Source: Pseudomonadota bacterium
GTDB taxonomy: Bacteria > Myxococcota_A > Polyangia > Polyangiales > Polyangiaceae
DNA length: 27,053 bases
Direction of reading: 5' to 3'
Assembly (NCBI GenBank): GCA_023431345.1
Contig: JAEYWK010000154.1
Location: 1 to 27,053 of the forward strand
The notes beneath the pieces were generated by a model. The model was not told where the DNA came from and did no database searches. It saw nothing but the letters and a program-made list of their open reading frames with translations. Both the position numbers and the translations under genes were made by a program. Shown here one piece after another: positions 7,336 to 15,080 of this stretch (position 1 is the stretch's first letter; every line of letters starts with the position of its first letter).

Positions 7336-8184
7336 CTAAAGGCTGTCGACGTACTTGTAGATCAGATCGAGCTCTGCGTCCGTGATGCGCGCGGTCGTCC
7401 AGGCGGGCATGTATTCCCCTCGCATCTCGAACTCACCGAGGTGCGCCCCCGCCCGCACTTGCTGCTTCAGCTTCGACAGCTCGTTCACGACGCTGCGCTT
7501 GGTGGGGCCGCCCTTCCCGTCTGCGCCGTGACAGTTGCCGCAATAGTCGAGGTAGAGTGCTTGGCCCGTGGTGGGTTGGGGGGGCAAGTCGAGGTAGTCC
7601 CAGATGAGCGTGAGCTGAGCATCCGGCAGGGTTTCGGCCGTCACGGGGTCCATCCCCTTGGGGAACGTCGTCATGGCGCGACCGTGGCGCACGACCCACG
7701 CGGAGTAGTCGCGCACCGGGTGTTGTATTTCGGGCGCCAGCGGTCCGCCTACCCCCTGCTGCCCGTGGCAGGCGAAGCAATGCGCCTGATACAGCCCTGG
7801 GCCATCGGTCGCAGAGCCGCCGCCCGCACCCGCGTTGCCGGCCGCACCCGCGTTGCCACCCGTCGCCGTGCCACCCGCGCCGCCCGTCGCCGTGCCGCCA
7901 GTCGAGGTGCCGGCCGTGCCGCCCGTCGCCGTGCCGCCAGTCGAGGTGCCGCCGACTCCGGCCCCGCTAGCTCCAGCGGCTCCTCCACCTTGAGACGTGC
8001 CCGCGCTCGCGGTTGCTCCGCTGGCAGAGCCGCCCGTGCTGGGGGCGCCGGCTCCGCTTCCCCCTTGAGCCGTGCCGCTGGTCCCGGCGCCACCTAGTGA
8101 GCCAGGTTCCTCCGCTCCATCACCGCAGCCGAGAACGAGACAAGCCGCAACGGTTCCTAGCGCGAACGCCAATTGTGTCTTCAT
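7336..8184 (-). CDS. Diheme cytochrome c lipoprotein with long Gly-rich linker
   Basis: The chosen start, ATG 8184, has GGAGG 7 nt upstream (minus strand) and gives a lipoprotein signal peptide with lipobox LVLGC (Cys20); an upstream ATG in frame at 8271 would add non-signal residues. Residues 28-128 are almost entirely Gly, Ala, Ser and Thr, a flexible tether containing a tandem repeat. Two cytochrome c domains follow, each with one CxxCH heme site: CFACH (136-140) and CGNCH (215-219). Met residues at MTTFP and at EYMPAW are candidate axial ligands. The 282-residue protein is probably an outer-membrane electron carrier held away from the membrane by its tether. It is divergent from the monoheme cytochrome gene at 8357. 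Confidence 0.85.
   Translation of the reverse strand: MKTQLAFALGTVAACLVLGCGDGAEEPGSLGGAGTSGTAQGGSGAGAPSTGGSASGATASAGTSQGGGAAGASGAGVGGTSTGGTATGGTAGTSTGGTATGGAGGTATGGNAGAAGNAGAGGGSATDGPGLYQAHCFACHGQQGVGGPLAPEIQHPVRDYSAWVVRHGRAMTTFPKGMDPVTAETLPDAQLTLIWDYLDLPPQPTTGQALYLDYCGNCHGADGKGGPTKRSVVNELSKLKQQVRAGAHLGEFEMRGEYMPAWTTARITDAELDLIYKYVDSL
7879..7951. repeat. Direct repeat inside the cytochrome linker
   Basis: A 34-bp sequence at 7879-7912 is repeated exactly at 7918-7951, a period of 39 bp or 13 codons. It encodes part of the Gly/Thr-rich tether of the diheme cytochrome, and shorter related units continue on both sides. Slippage here would change tether length without shifting the frame. Confidence 0.8.
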
Positions 8185-8356
8185 GGGGTTGTCCTCCGGG
8201 TGCCCCCATCTCCGCGGAATCATGCAGAGGTAAGGACAATTCGCGCGAATTCCATCGTTCGTCCAAAGCAACGCTCCATCTGTACTTTCGGGGGCGCTCC
8301 CGCCTGATTTTTTTGCTCAACGCGCACCCTCCAGTTGAAGCCACTTCGCTCAAACC

Positions 8357-8740
8357 ATGAACACCCCATCCTCATTTCGGTCGAGCTTCCGCGTGTCGGT
8401 CCTGACTCTCCTCATCCTCGCCAGCGTGCTCGCAGCTGGTTGCGGTGATGGCCCCGGTGATCCAACGGGTGCGTCGTGCCCCACTGGGTCCGCGCTGACG
8501 TACGAAAACTTCGGGAAGCCTTTCGTTCAGCAATACTGCCTCGCGTGTCACGACGCGGGCGGTCCCGAGGGCCCGACGCTAGCCAGCATCGAGCAGATCC
8601 GCGCGGCGAAGGGCGATATCGATCGCTCTGCGGCGGCGGGTCCGAACGCGGTGAACACGTTCATGCCCGAGGGCGGCTCCGTCCCCGAGGCGGAGCGCCG
8701 AAAGCTTGGCGAATGGTTGGCTTGCGGCGCTCCGGAGTGA
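8357..8740 (+). CDS. Monoheme cytochrome c lipoprotein
   Basis: This 127-residue protein has a lipoprotein signal peptide with lipobox LAAGC (Cys29) and a single heme-binding motif, CLACH (61-65). Met103 in TFMPEGG is the likely sixth heme ligand, and the protein ends EWLACGAPE. It is short for a cytochrome c but has the essential parts, so it is probably a periplasmic or outer-membrane-bound electron carrier. No strong Shine-Dalgarno sequence precedes ATG 8357. The gene is divergent from the diheme cytochrome (172-bp shared upstream region) and is followed 19 nt later by the next gene, so it may lead a five-gene operon that includes an ECF sigma factor. Confidence 0.82.
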   Translation: MNTPSSFRSSFRVSVLTLLILASVLAAGCGDGPGDPTGASCPTGSALTYENFGKPFVQQYCLACHDAGGPEGPTLASIEQIRAAKGDIDRSAAAGPNAVNTFMPEGGSVPEAERRKLGEWLACGAPE

Positions 8741-8759
8741 AAGGCAGGCTCACCCGCGC

Positions 8760-9731
8760 GTGGCTGCCGCCTCTCTGCTCGTCCTGATCGTCGCGCACGA
8801 AACCCAAGACCCCATCGGGATGGCGTTCGAGCGCGCTGCGCGTGGCGTGCTGGGGCCAGAGGCTCAGGTCGCGTTGCTGGCGGTCTCCGCGGACCCGCCT
8901 GATGAAGAGAGCGTGGCTCGCGGCGCGGGTATGGATGGCGTGATCGAGCTGAGCTGGTCGCGAGACGGCTCGAGCGCGCTCATCCATTGCTACATGGTCA
9001 AGGAGCGTCGCTGGATTGATCGCGAGGTGCGTTTCGGTAGCCGCAGCCCTGACGCCGAGCGAGAGGCAGCCGAGCGCGGGCGGCTGCTCGGCTTCGCGGC
9101 AGCAGCGATGTTTGCCGATGCGCCTGCGGACGGACCCGAGCGGCTCGTCCAAAAGGCGCCCGCGCCTCCCGAGCAGCCGCGGCTCGTGCGCTCGGCGCCG
9201 CCAGCGACAGCAGCAGCCGATTTGCCGTCGAGGTCGCGGCGGCTGGAGTTCGCTGGCGTTGCGAGCACCGGGGTGGAGGGCACCGCCGCGGGCTTGGGTG
9301 CCACGGCTGGTCTCCGACTGCGTTGGACAGGTCCGCTGTGGGGCCGCGGCTTCTTTGGCGGCCGGGCCGGCAACATTCCGGAGGCGCAAGCGGCAACGCG
9401 CACTGTCCTCCTTGGCGCGGGGCTTGCCCTGAGCGGTCCTGATTGGCGGTGGGGTGAAGTGGGCGTCCGCCTCGACGTGATGGCGAGCTACTTCGCGGCC
9501 TCCCACCTCTCCGAAGACGACGTGGCGCCCGTCACACGTAGCCGATGGCTGCCCGCCGCCGATTTAGTCGCGGAAGTGGGGGCCCGGGTCGCGGGAACTG
9601 CCGGCATTTTTGCCGGTGCTGGGCTCGAAGCGGCCCTGGGCAGAACCGAGGTTTACACCCATGGCAAGCGCGTAGCCGTCGTCCCCGCGCTGCGACTCAT
9701 CGGTGAAATCGGCTTTCGAACAGGTTTCTAA
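8760..9731 (+). CDS. Hypothetical envelope protein, possible C-terminal beta-barrel
   Basis: I chose GTG 8760 as start, giving 323 residues; the frame is open to 8706, but that overlaps the cytochrome gene. The N-terminus AAASLLVLIVAHETQDP may be an export signal or a buried strand. A mixed domain follows (to about residue 115), then a Pro/Ala-rich linker, and from about residue 165 a run of alternating beta segments: LEFAGVASTGVEGTAAGLGA, GLRLRWTGPLWG, GEVGVRLDVMASYF and the last strand RLIGEIGFRTGF. The terminal Phe and amphipathic strands suggest an outer-membrane barrel. It sits between the monoheme cytochrome and the ECF sigma gene. No family is recognised. Confidence 0.6.
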   Translation: MAAASLLVLIVAHETQDPIGMAFERAARGVLGPEAQVALLAVSADPPDEESVARGAGMDGVIELSWSRDGSSALIHCYMVKERRWIDREVRFGSRSPDAEREAAERGRLLGFAAAAMFADAPADGPERLVQKAPAPPEQPRLVRSAPPATAAADLPSRSRRLEFAGVASTGVEGTAAGLGATAGLRLRWTGPLWGRGFFGGRAGNIPEAQAATRTVLLGAGLALSGPDWRWGEVGVRLDVMASYFAASHLSEDDVAPVTRSRWLPAADLVAEVGARVAGTAGIFAGAGLEAALGRTEVYTHGKRVAVVPALRLIGEIGFRTGF

Positions 9732-9787
9732 CGCTTCGTTGCCTGCTTTTGCGCGTCATATTGCACCCACTCCCGTAGCCCACGCCC

Positions 9788-10450
9788 ATGTCGCCTGCCT
9801 TCCGCACTCCGCTCATGCTGGTGCCCGAGCCTCGGGTGCCTAGCAGCGAGCCTCCCGTGGGGCCGGCGGAGGACGACAGCTCGCTCATCAGTGGCCTCAA
9901 GCGGCGCGATGCGACGCTGTCGGACGCCTTCTATGATCGCGTTCGGCCAATCGTCGATCGCACCCTGCACCGGCTGCTGGGCTCGCGTGACTCGGACTAT
10001 GAGGACGTTGCCCAGAGAGCATTGTTCGAGCTCGTAGATACCATCGACCGCTTTCGCGGTGATTGCCCGCTCAATGCTTGGATCTCCATCGTCAGCGCGC
10101 GCGCCGCGTTCCGCGCGATTCGGCGAAGGAGGCTCGAGCGTCGACTGTTCGCGGAGCTCGACCCTGACGACGAGGCTTTCGCGACGCGCGGGCACGCCGG
10201 CCACGTGGCGGCGCGTCAAGCCATCGAGCGCATCGGCTTAGAGCTCCAGCAAATGGACCCTAATCGAGCGTGGACATTCCTGCTGCACGACGTTTACGGC
10301 TATGATCTCAAGGAGGTTGGCGAGATCACGGGCGCCAGTCTCAGCGCGGCTCAGAGTCGCCTCGTGCGTGGACGTCGCGAGCTCCACGAACGGGTCCGCG
10401 GCGATGAAGCGCTGGCTCGCTACCTCCGCCACTTGCCGGAGGGCGAATGA
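9788..10450 (+). CDS. ECF-type RNA polymerase sigma factor
   Basis: This 220-residue protein has the two domains of extracytoplasmic-function sigma-70 factors. Region 2 is at about residues 47-115 (AFYDRVRPIVDRTLHRL, DYEDVAQRALFELVD, FRGDCPLNAWISIVSARAA), which binds core RNA polymerase and the -10 element. Region 4 is at about 148-205, with a helix-turn-helix YGYDLKEVGEITGASLSAAQSRLVRGRREL that is shown here only in outline: conserved YD, EIxG, and SRxxRGRREL. A Pro-rich 30-residue N-terminal extension precedes region 2. The stop overlaps the FecR-like gene by 4 bp (ATGA), so sigma factor and likely regulator are co-translated. No ECF promoter consensus was recognised upstream. Confidence 0.88.
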   Translation: MSPAFRTPLMLVPEPRVPSSEPPVGPAEDDSSLISGLKRRDATLSDAFYDRVRPIVDRTLHRLLGSRDSDYEDVAQRALFELVDTIDRFRGDCPLNAWISIVSARAAFRAIRRRRLERRLFAELDPDDEAFATRGHAGHVAARQAIERIGLELQQMDPNRAWTFLLHDVYGYDLKEVGEITGASLSAAQSRLVRGRRELHERVRGDEALARYLRHLPEGE

Positions 10451-11574
10451 ACATGCCGCGCTACGCGGCCGCCGCCGCGCGCTTGCTTGCGAAGCACTTG
10501 CCGCGCTCGGTGCGGCCCGTTGGTAAGGTCGAGCGCGCGCGCGGCGTCAGGACGATCGAGATGGCGCTGCGCAAGCGCTCGCGTCGCCGCGTCGTGATCG
10601 TTTGCGGAGCCGCGCTCGGTGTCGCCGCCGCTGTCCTCCTCGTAACGCAATACGCACGATGGAATGTCGAGCAGCCGACGGCGAATGACGTGTCGATTCG
10701 AGCGACGCCGACGGGGAAGGGCGCCGAGCTGCGCGCCCCGGGAATGGCGGAACGCCTGGAGGGCACCAGCGCCCTTGGTCCCGGGCAACGTATCGAAACG
10801 CCTGTCGACGGGGGCGCGTCGTTGCGCTTGTCGACGGGGACGGAAATGGTGCTGGCGCAGCGTACCTCTTTCTTCGTGGATAGCCGGGGCGCCGTTCAGC
10901 ACTTTTCCATCCATCGAGGTGAGCTTTCGGCGCACGTCGCCAAGTTGCAGGCGGGGCAGCGCTTCCTGATCACCACGCCTGATGCGGAGATCGAAGTGCG
11001 CGGCACTAGGTTCGCCGTGCGAGTGCTCGAACGTCCCGACGGCTGCAAGGCGTCGTCCGTCACGCGGCTCGCGGTCAGCGAGGGAGTGGTCGAGGTACGC
11101 AGCGGCGGGGGTGCTGTCAGTGTCCGCGCGGGAGGCGTCTGGCCCAGTGTGTGTGGGACGGCGGAGGCCGCGCCACCGAACTCAGCGCGCCTCGCAGAGC
11201 CGGTCGTTCCCGGCGAGCCCACGGTATCTCGGCCGAGCGCAGCCCCTACTCCGAAGCGCGGGGCCCAGCCGTCGATGGACGCCTTGCCTGAGCCAGTCAA
11301 GGATGAGTCGCCACTCACAGCGCAGAACGACCTCTTCGCGGAGGGCGTTGCTTTGCGTCGGCAGGGCGATGTTCGCGGCGCCCTCCGCGCCTACCAGGAC
11401 CTCATCACGCGCTTTCCCAAGAGCCCACTCGCGGAGAACGCGATGGTCGAGCGAATGCGACTCATGGCGAAGTCTCACGACTCACGGGCAGTCGACGAGG
11501 CGCGCCGCTATCTCGCGCGCTACCCGAGCGGATTCGCTGTGCTCGAGGCTCGGCAGCTGATGGAACGACAGTGA
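10447..11574 (+). CDS. FecR-domain membrane protein with TPR-like C-terminus, likely sigma regulator
   Basis: The 375-residue protein has a short cytoplasmic N-terminus, one membrane helix at about 49-68, and an outside FecR domain (about 95-215). The FecR domain shows GQRIETPVDGGASLRLSTG, then FLITTPDAEIEVRGTRFAVRV. After a Pro/Ala linker, residues about 290-370 form TPR-like helices: LFAEGVALRRQGDVRGALR, YQDLITRFPKSPLAENA and EARRYLARYPSG. FecR proteins pass an outer-membrane signal to an ECF sigma factor. Here the basic N-terminus (KRSRRR) lacks an obvious anti-sigma fold, so how it holds the sigma factor is unclear. It overlaps both neighbours by 4 bp, giving a sigma-FecR-lipoprotein unit. 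Confidence 0.85.
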   Translation: MNMPRYAAAAARLLAKHLPRSVRPVGKVERARGVRTIEMALRKRSRRRVVIVCGAALGVAAAVLLVTQYARWNVEQPTANDVSIRATPTGKGAELRAPGMAERLEGTSALGPGQRIETPVDGGASLRLSTGTEMVLAQRTSFFVDSRGAVQHFSIHRGELSAHVAKLQAGQRFLITTPDAEIEVRGTRFAVRVLERPDGCKASSVTRLAVSEGVVEVRSGGGAVSVRAGGVWPSVCGTAEAAPPNSARLAEPVVPGEPTVSRPSAAPTPKRGAQPSMDALPEPVKDESPLTAQNDLFAEGVALRRQGDVRGALRAYQDLITRFPKSPLAENAMVERMRLMAKSHDSRAVDEARRYLARYPSGFAVLEARQLMERQ

Positions 11575-12296
11575 GCTGGGGTCGCTCTCTGATTGCGGCA
11601 TGGCTCGCGCTGTTGGTTGGCGTTTCGGCTTGCGACGATCGGTTCGAGTTCGACATTCCGGCCGCAGGCAGCGCAGGCAGCGCAGGCAGCGCAGCAGGCA
11701 GTGCAGGCAGCTCAGGCAGCGCGGCCGAGGCTGGCAGGGGCGGGGGCTCGAGCGGCGATGGAGGCGGGGCAGGAGCAACGGCCGGAGCCGGCGGAGCGCC
11801 CGACTCGACCACCGCGTGCGGCGAGCTGCCGGAGTGCCCAGCGTCATTGCGCTGCGTCGACGAGCGGTGCCGCGAGTGCGCTTCTGACGCTGACTGTAGC
11901 CTCCCTGAACGGCAGCACTGCGACACCGCGAGGTCGCGCTGCGTGAACTGTCGGGATGCGGGGGACTGCCCGGCTGGCTTCGTTTGCGACCAGCGCGCCA
12001 ATCGATGCCTCCAATCGTGTTCGAGGACGCTGAAGTGCCCCACGACCGCCCACGGTTGTGATGAAGCGCGTGGGGTCTGCTACGAGTGCGACGGCGATCA
12101 CGAATGCATGAGCTCGGCGCTCGGACCATTTTGCGCAGCAGATGGAAGCGGCTGCGTCGCCTGCGAGAGCGATGAGCAATGCGCAGGCGCTCTTTGCGAT
12201 CCGCTGACTGGCCGATGCGTCGACTGTCGCGACGGCGACGATTGCTCGTCCGGTCTGTGTGACCCGCACACTGCAGCCTGTATCCCTGCTCCGTGA
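11571..12296 (+). CDS. Cys-rich repeat lipoprotein of the sigma/FecR operon
   Basis: The start is GTG 11571, within a GTGA overlap of the FecR gene stop. The 241-residue protein has a lipoprotein signal ending VGVSAC (Cys21) and a tether of Gly-Ser-Ala repeats coded by tandem GCAGGCAGC-like units (about 11665-11720). The folded part carries about two dozen cysteines in recurring units of the type C-x-x-D-x-D-C ... C-D ... C-V-x-C, for example CASDADCSLPERQHC, CRDAGDCPAGFVCD and CRDGDDCSSGLCD. These resemble the Dickkopf/EGF-like small disulfide modules frequent in myxobacterial surface lipoproteins. It may be the surface partner or target of the sigma/FecR pair; that is inference. Confidence 0.75.
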   Translation: MSWGRSLIAAWLALLVGVSACDDRFEFDIPAAGSAGSAGSAAGSAGSSGSAAEAGRGGGSSGDGGGAGATAGAGGAPDSTTACGELPECPASLRCVDERCRECASDADCSLPERQHCDTARSRCVNCRDAGDCPAGFVCDQRANRCLQSCSRTLKCPTTAHGCDEARGVCYECDGDHECMSSALGPFCAADGSGCVACESDEQCAGALCDPLTGRCVDCRDGDDCSSGLCDPHTAACIPAP

Positions 12297-12299
12297 GCC

Positions 12300-12316
12300 C
12301 ACGCAACTCTTGCGTG
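12300..12316 (+). terminator. Hairpin after the sigma/FecR operon
   Basis: CACGCAA and TTGCGTG form a perfect 7-bp stem around a CTC loop, starting 4 nt after the stop codon of the Cys-rich lipoprotein. No T tract follows, so it may act only as an mRNA 3'-end structure or in Rho-type termination. Confidence 0.35.
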
Positions 12317-12428
12317 CGACGAAGCGCTTGCGCCCGCGTGCGCCGTGGTGCCTGGGCGCGGCTCGCGGGAACTGAATGACGAGGCGCGGCACGCGTCCTG
12401 CAGCGGGGTGAGCAGAGAAGGTATCATC

Positions 12429-12869
12429 ATGCAGACGTTCAAACACATCCTCGTGCCCACCGACTTCGACAAAGCCTCGGCGGAGGCGCTGAAGGTCGCG
12501 GTGACCATGGCTCGAGCGTTCGACGCCAAGCTCACGCTGCTCCACGTTTGGGAGCTGCCGGTCTATCCGTACATGGACTTCATGCTCAACTCGACCATCA
12601 TCAGCGAGATCGAGGAGGCTGCGGTCAAGGGGCTGGCGGAGGCGCTGGAAGACTTGCGTAAGACGATGCCCTCCGCGGAAAGCAAGCTCAAGATGGGGTT
12701 GCCGCATCAAGGCATCCTCGACGCAATCTCCGAATCGGGCGCCGAGCTCGTGATCATGGGCACCCACGGCCGCCATGGTCTGAGCCGCGTCACGCTGGGC
12801 AGCGTCGCCGAGAAGATCGTGCGCCTTGCTCGGGTTCCCGTGCTCACCGTTCACGCGCCCGAGTCGTGA
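12429..12869 (+). CDS. Universal stress protein, UspA family
   Basis: ATG 12429 with AGAAGG 7 nt upstream gives a 146-residue protein starting MQTFKHILVPTDFDKAS, the standard UspA N-terminus; the frame is open to 12345, but those residues are not family-like. The fold runs through VTMARAFDAKLTLLHVWELP and ends with the nucleotide-binding signature GTHGRHGLSRVTLGS, which matches G-2x-G-9x-G-S of ATP-binding members. UspA proteins are cytoplasmic and induced by stress, starvation or low oxygen. The final 19 bases overlap the open frame of the truncated DUF362 gene on the other strand. Confidence 0.92.
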   Translation: MQTFKHILVPTDFDKASAEALKVAVTMARAFDAKLTLLHVWELPVYPYMDFMLNSTIISEIEEAAVKGLAEALEDLRKTMPSAESKLKMGLPHQGILDAISESGAELVIMGTHGRHGLSRVTLGSVAEKIVRLARVPVLTVHAPES

Positions 12870-13351
12870 AGGGCTCTCGTCCCGTGGCATGATGGGTGCT
12901 CGACGGAGCCGCAACGATACCCGATCGCGTTCAGGATGAGACGGCACGCTGGCCGTAAGATCGGAACAGAGCACCCCAGGGGGTATTGCGCTGCCAGCGA
13001 CATGTCCTTGGGCTCGAAGTTGTACAGCACGCGGACGCCGTGCTTCTCGAACACCGGTCGATAGTGGTTGAGGTCCTCACCCTTGAAGGCGTCGGTGACG
13101 ACCGTCTCGTTCTGCACGCAGCTCAGGTCGCGGTACCCGGCGTGCTCGAGCGCCAAAATGGCGCCTTCGAGCTGCCAAGGCGTGGTGTTCGCCCCAGGCA
13201 ACGGGAAGTGCCATGAAATGTTGTCTTTCAAGATCGTGCTGCGCGACGGATCGAGCGCCTGCCGCACGCCCGCCAGCTCGCACAGTCGCTCGATGTCTTG
13301 CAATACGGACTCGGGTCGAGTCAGCAGCGCGGCGACCGTGCTCTTGCTCAT
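12851..13351 (-). pseudogene. Truncated DUF362-family protein gene
   Basis: The first 120 residues, from MSKSTVAALLTRPESVL through LKDNISWHFPLPGANTTPWQ to FKGEDLNHYRPVFEKHG and YNFEPKDM, resemble the N-terminal part of DUF362-domain proteins, which are usually several hundred residues long. After about base 12991 the frame continues for 46 residues that look unrelated (Cys, His and Arg-rich) and stops within the end of the UspA gene. The remaining two thirds of the family protein are absent, so the gene appears to have been cut by a deletion. The start region is intact, so a short protein may still be made. The family call is from memory of its N-terminus. Confidence 0.6.
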
Positions 13352-13384
13352 GTCACTCTCAAGACGCGCCAGCCCGCCGACCGG

Positions 13385-13618
13385 TCAAGTTGCGCGGGAC
13401 GGCCGATTGGCATCGATCCCCATCGTGGTCGATTGTCGAGCGGTCAAGAGCGACAACACGCGGTAAAGCGGGCAGTAGCCGATGCCCGCCGTCGCGATGA
13501 GCGCCAAGCCCAAAAGGTTATACGGATAGGTCGGAAGCTCGAGGAGCGGCGACGCGACCAGCAACATACCAAGGCCCATTCGGGCGCTTCGATCAGTGAG
13601 CCCCACGTTGGCTTTCAT
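13385..13618 (-). CDS. DUF2892 family inner-membrane protein
   Basis: This 77-residue protein starts MKANVGLTDRSARMGLGMLL, the usual opening of DUF2892 (YgaP-like membrane domain) proteins: a short N-terminus, two hydrophobic segments, and a GxGxCPLY motif, here TAGIGYCPLYRVL. GGAG about 9 nt upstream can serve as ribosome binding site. Members are small membrane proteins, sometimes fused to rhodanese domains, with no settled function. It lies upstream of the DUF362 remnant on the same strand and is divergent from the FAD monooxygenase gene. Confidence 0.85.
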   Translation of the reverse strand: MKANVGLTDRSARMGLGMLLVASPLLELPTYPYNLLGLALIATAGIGYCPLYRVLSLLTARQSTTMGIDANRPSRAT

Positions 13619-13700
13619 GTCGTTGTCTCCAACGAGGTCGCCTTGCAGGCGCCGTGCCCAGCGTTAATCCCGCATCATGGGGGCAAGGTGCGGCTTCCCG

Positions 13701-13736
13701 GCGCAAGAGTTGCGCGCGTGACCGCGGCTCTTGCGC
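13701..13736. repeat. Inverted repeat between divergent genes
   Basis: GCGCAAGAG (13701-13709) and CTCTTGCGC (13728-13736) are perfect inverted copies separated by 18 nt. They lie midway between the starts of the DUF2892 gene and the FAD monooxygenase gene, so they could be an operator for either or both, or an RNA hairpin. No regulator gene is adjacent. Confidence 0.45.
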
Positions 13737-13822
13737 GGCCGGAACGACCTCGGGTCGGGTCGACGATATCTGTTTGGAGAAGCTCGACGTACTCATGGCT
13801 TGATTCATGCAGCCTCTCCTAC

Positions 13823-15037
13823 ATGTCCAACACGAACAGCGCCGGGCAACCTCCTACGCGCGTGCTGGTCGTCGGGGCAGGTCCCGTGGGCCTGCTTGCG
13901 GCGATGCAGCTCCGCGACCTGGGCATCGGGGTCAGGATCGTCGAGGAGCAAGCCGAGGAAAGTAAGCGCACCTACCCCGTGATCTTGCACCCGCGCACCA
14001 TCCAGATCCTGGCCGCGCTCGGCGTGAGCGCTCCTCTCCAATGGAGAGGGCGGCCGATTGCTCGTTTGGCCGTCTACGCCGACTCTGAGCGGCGAGCCGT
14101 CTTGACACTGCCTGCCGCGGGCGAAGCTTCGCCGGGCGCCCTCACGCTGCCGCAGGACGTGCTGAGGCGTGCTCTGCTTCAGCGCTTGTCGGTGCTGGGC
14201 GTCGAGGTCGAGTGGCAGACGAGGCTGATTGCGCTGGAGCAAGAGGGCGCTCGCGTGCGAGCCGCTCTGGTTCGTCGGGAGCGCGTCGAAAGCCAACCCC
14301 CTGGCCGCGCGCTCGAGTGGCTCGACACCCGCTCCGAGAGCCTCGACGTCGACTTCGTCATTGGCGCTGACGGGGTGCGCTCGACCGTGAGGGATCTGCT
14401 GGGCATCGACTGGGTGTCACACGGCACTCGTCAGATGTACGCCTTCTACGACGTTCCCGATGAGCGCGCGGGTGACGAAGCCCACTTGGTGCTGGCCGCG
14501 GGTACCGGGAACAGCGTCTATCCGCTGCAGGGGAATTTATCGCGGTTCACCTTCGAGGTCGGTGTGGGGCTCACGCCTGCGCCCGGCGCGGCGGACCTTC
14601 GCCAGCTGCTCGCGGCGCGCTTGCCCTGGTACGGCGCCGACGCTCGCGACTTCGAGTGGAGCGGCTGCGCCGAGTTCTGGCCGGCCCTGGCCAGCCGCTT
14701 TGGTGAAGGGCGCGTCTGGCTGGTGGGCGACGCCGCCCATTCGGTGGGACCTCTGGGCGCGCAGAGCGTGAATGTCGGGTTGCATGAGGCTCGGGACCTC
14801 GCGCTGCGTATCGGCGAGCAGCTCGATGCCGCATCGAGCTGGAGGTTGGGCGCGCGCTACTCCGAGCAACGCCGCTTGGAGTGGCAGCAGCTGTTCGGCT
14901 TGGGTCCCAGTAAGCCCTCTGTCGAGCGCTCTCCAGACTGGGTCAAGCGCCACATCGCGCAGCTACTGCCCAGCCTCCCGGCGGCAGGTGACGACCTGGA
15001 CGACTTGCTGGAGCAGCTGCGGGTGTCGAGCGCGTGA
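13823..15037 (+). CDS. FAD-dependent monooxygenase, UbiH/PHBH class
   Basis: ATG 13823 gives 404 residues; the frame is open far upstream, but family-like sequence begins at TRVLVVGAGPVGLLAAMQL. That is the GxGxxG FAD-binding fold at residues 12-30, ending with Glu in RIVEE. VIGADGVRSTVR is the DG motif that contacts FAD and NAD(P)H, and VWLVGDAAHSVGPLGAQSVN is the GD motif for the FAD ribityl chain. Together these define class A flavin monooxygenases, which hydroxylate aromatic or related substrates with O2 and NAD(P)H. The substrate cannot be read from the sequence, and no pathway genes flank it. No clear Shine-Dalgarno sequence is visible. Confidence 0.88.
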   Translation: MSNTNSAGQPPTRVLVVGAGPVGLLAAMQLRDLGIGVRIVEEQAEESKRTYPVILHPRTIQILAALGVSAPLQWRGRPIARLAVYADSERRAVLTLPAAGEASPGALTLPQDVLRRALLQRLSVLGVEVEWQTRLIALEQEGARVRAALVRRERVESQPPGRALEWLDTRSESLDVDFVIGADGVRSTVRDLLGIDWVSHGTRQMYAFYDVPDERAGDEAHLVLAAGTGNSVYPLQGNLSRFTFEVGVGLTPAPGAADLRQLLAARLPWYGADARDFEWSGCAEFWPALASRFGEGRVWLVGDAAHSVGPLGAQSVNVGLHEARDLALRIGEQLDAASSWRLGARYSEQRRLEWQQLFGLGPSKPSVERSPDWVKRHIAQLLPSLPAAGDDLDDLLEQLRVSSA

Positions 15038-15080
15038 CGCTCACAAGAGTCGGTGCGCGTCAGGTACGCGGCGGCTGCAA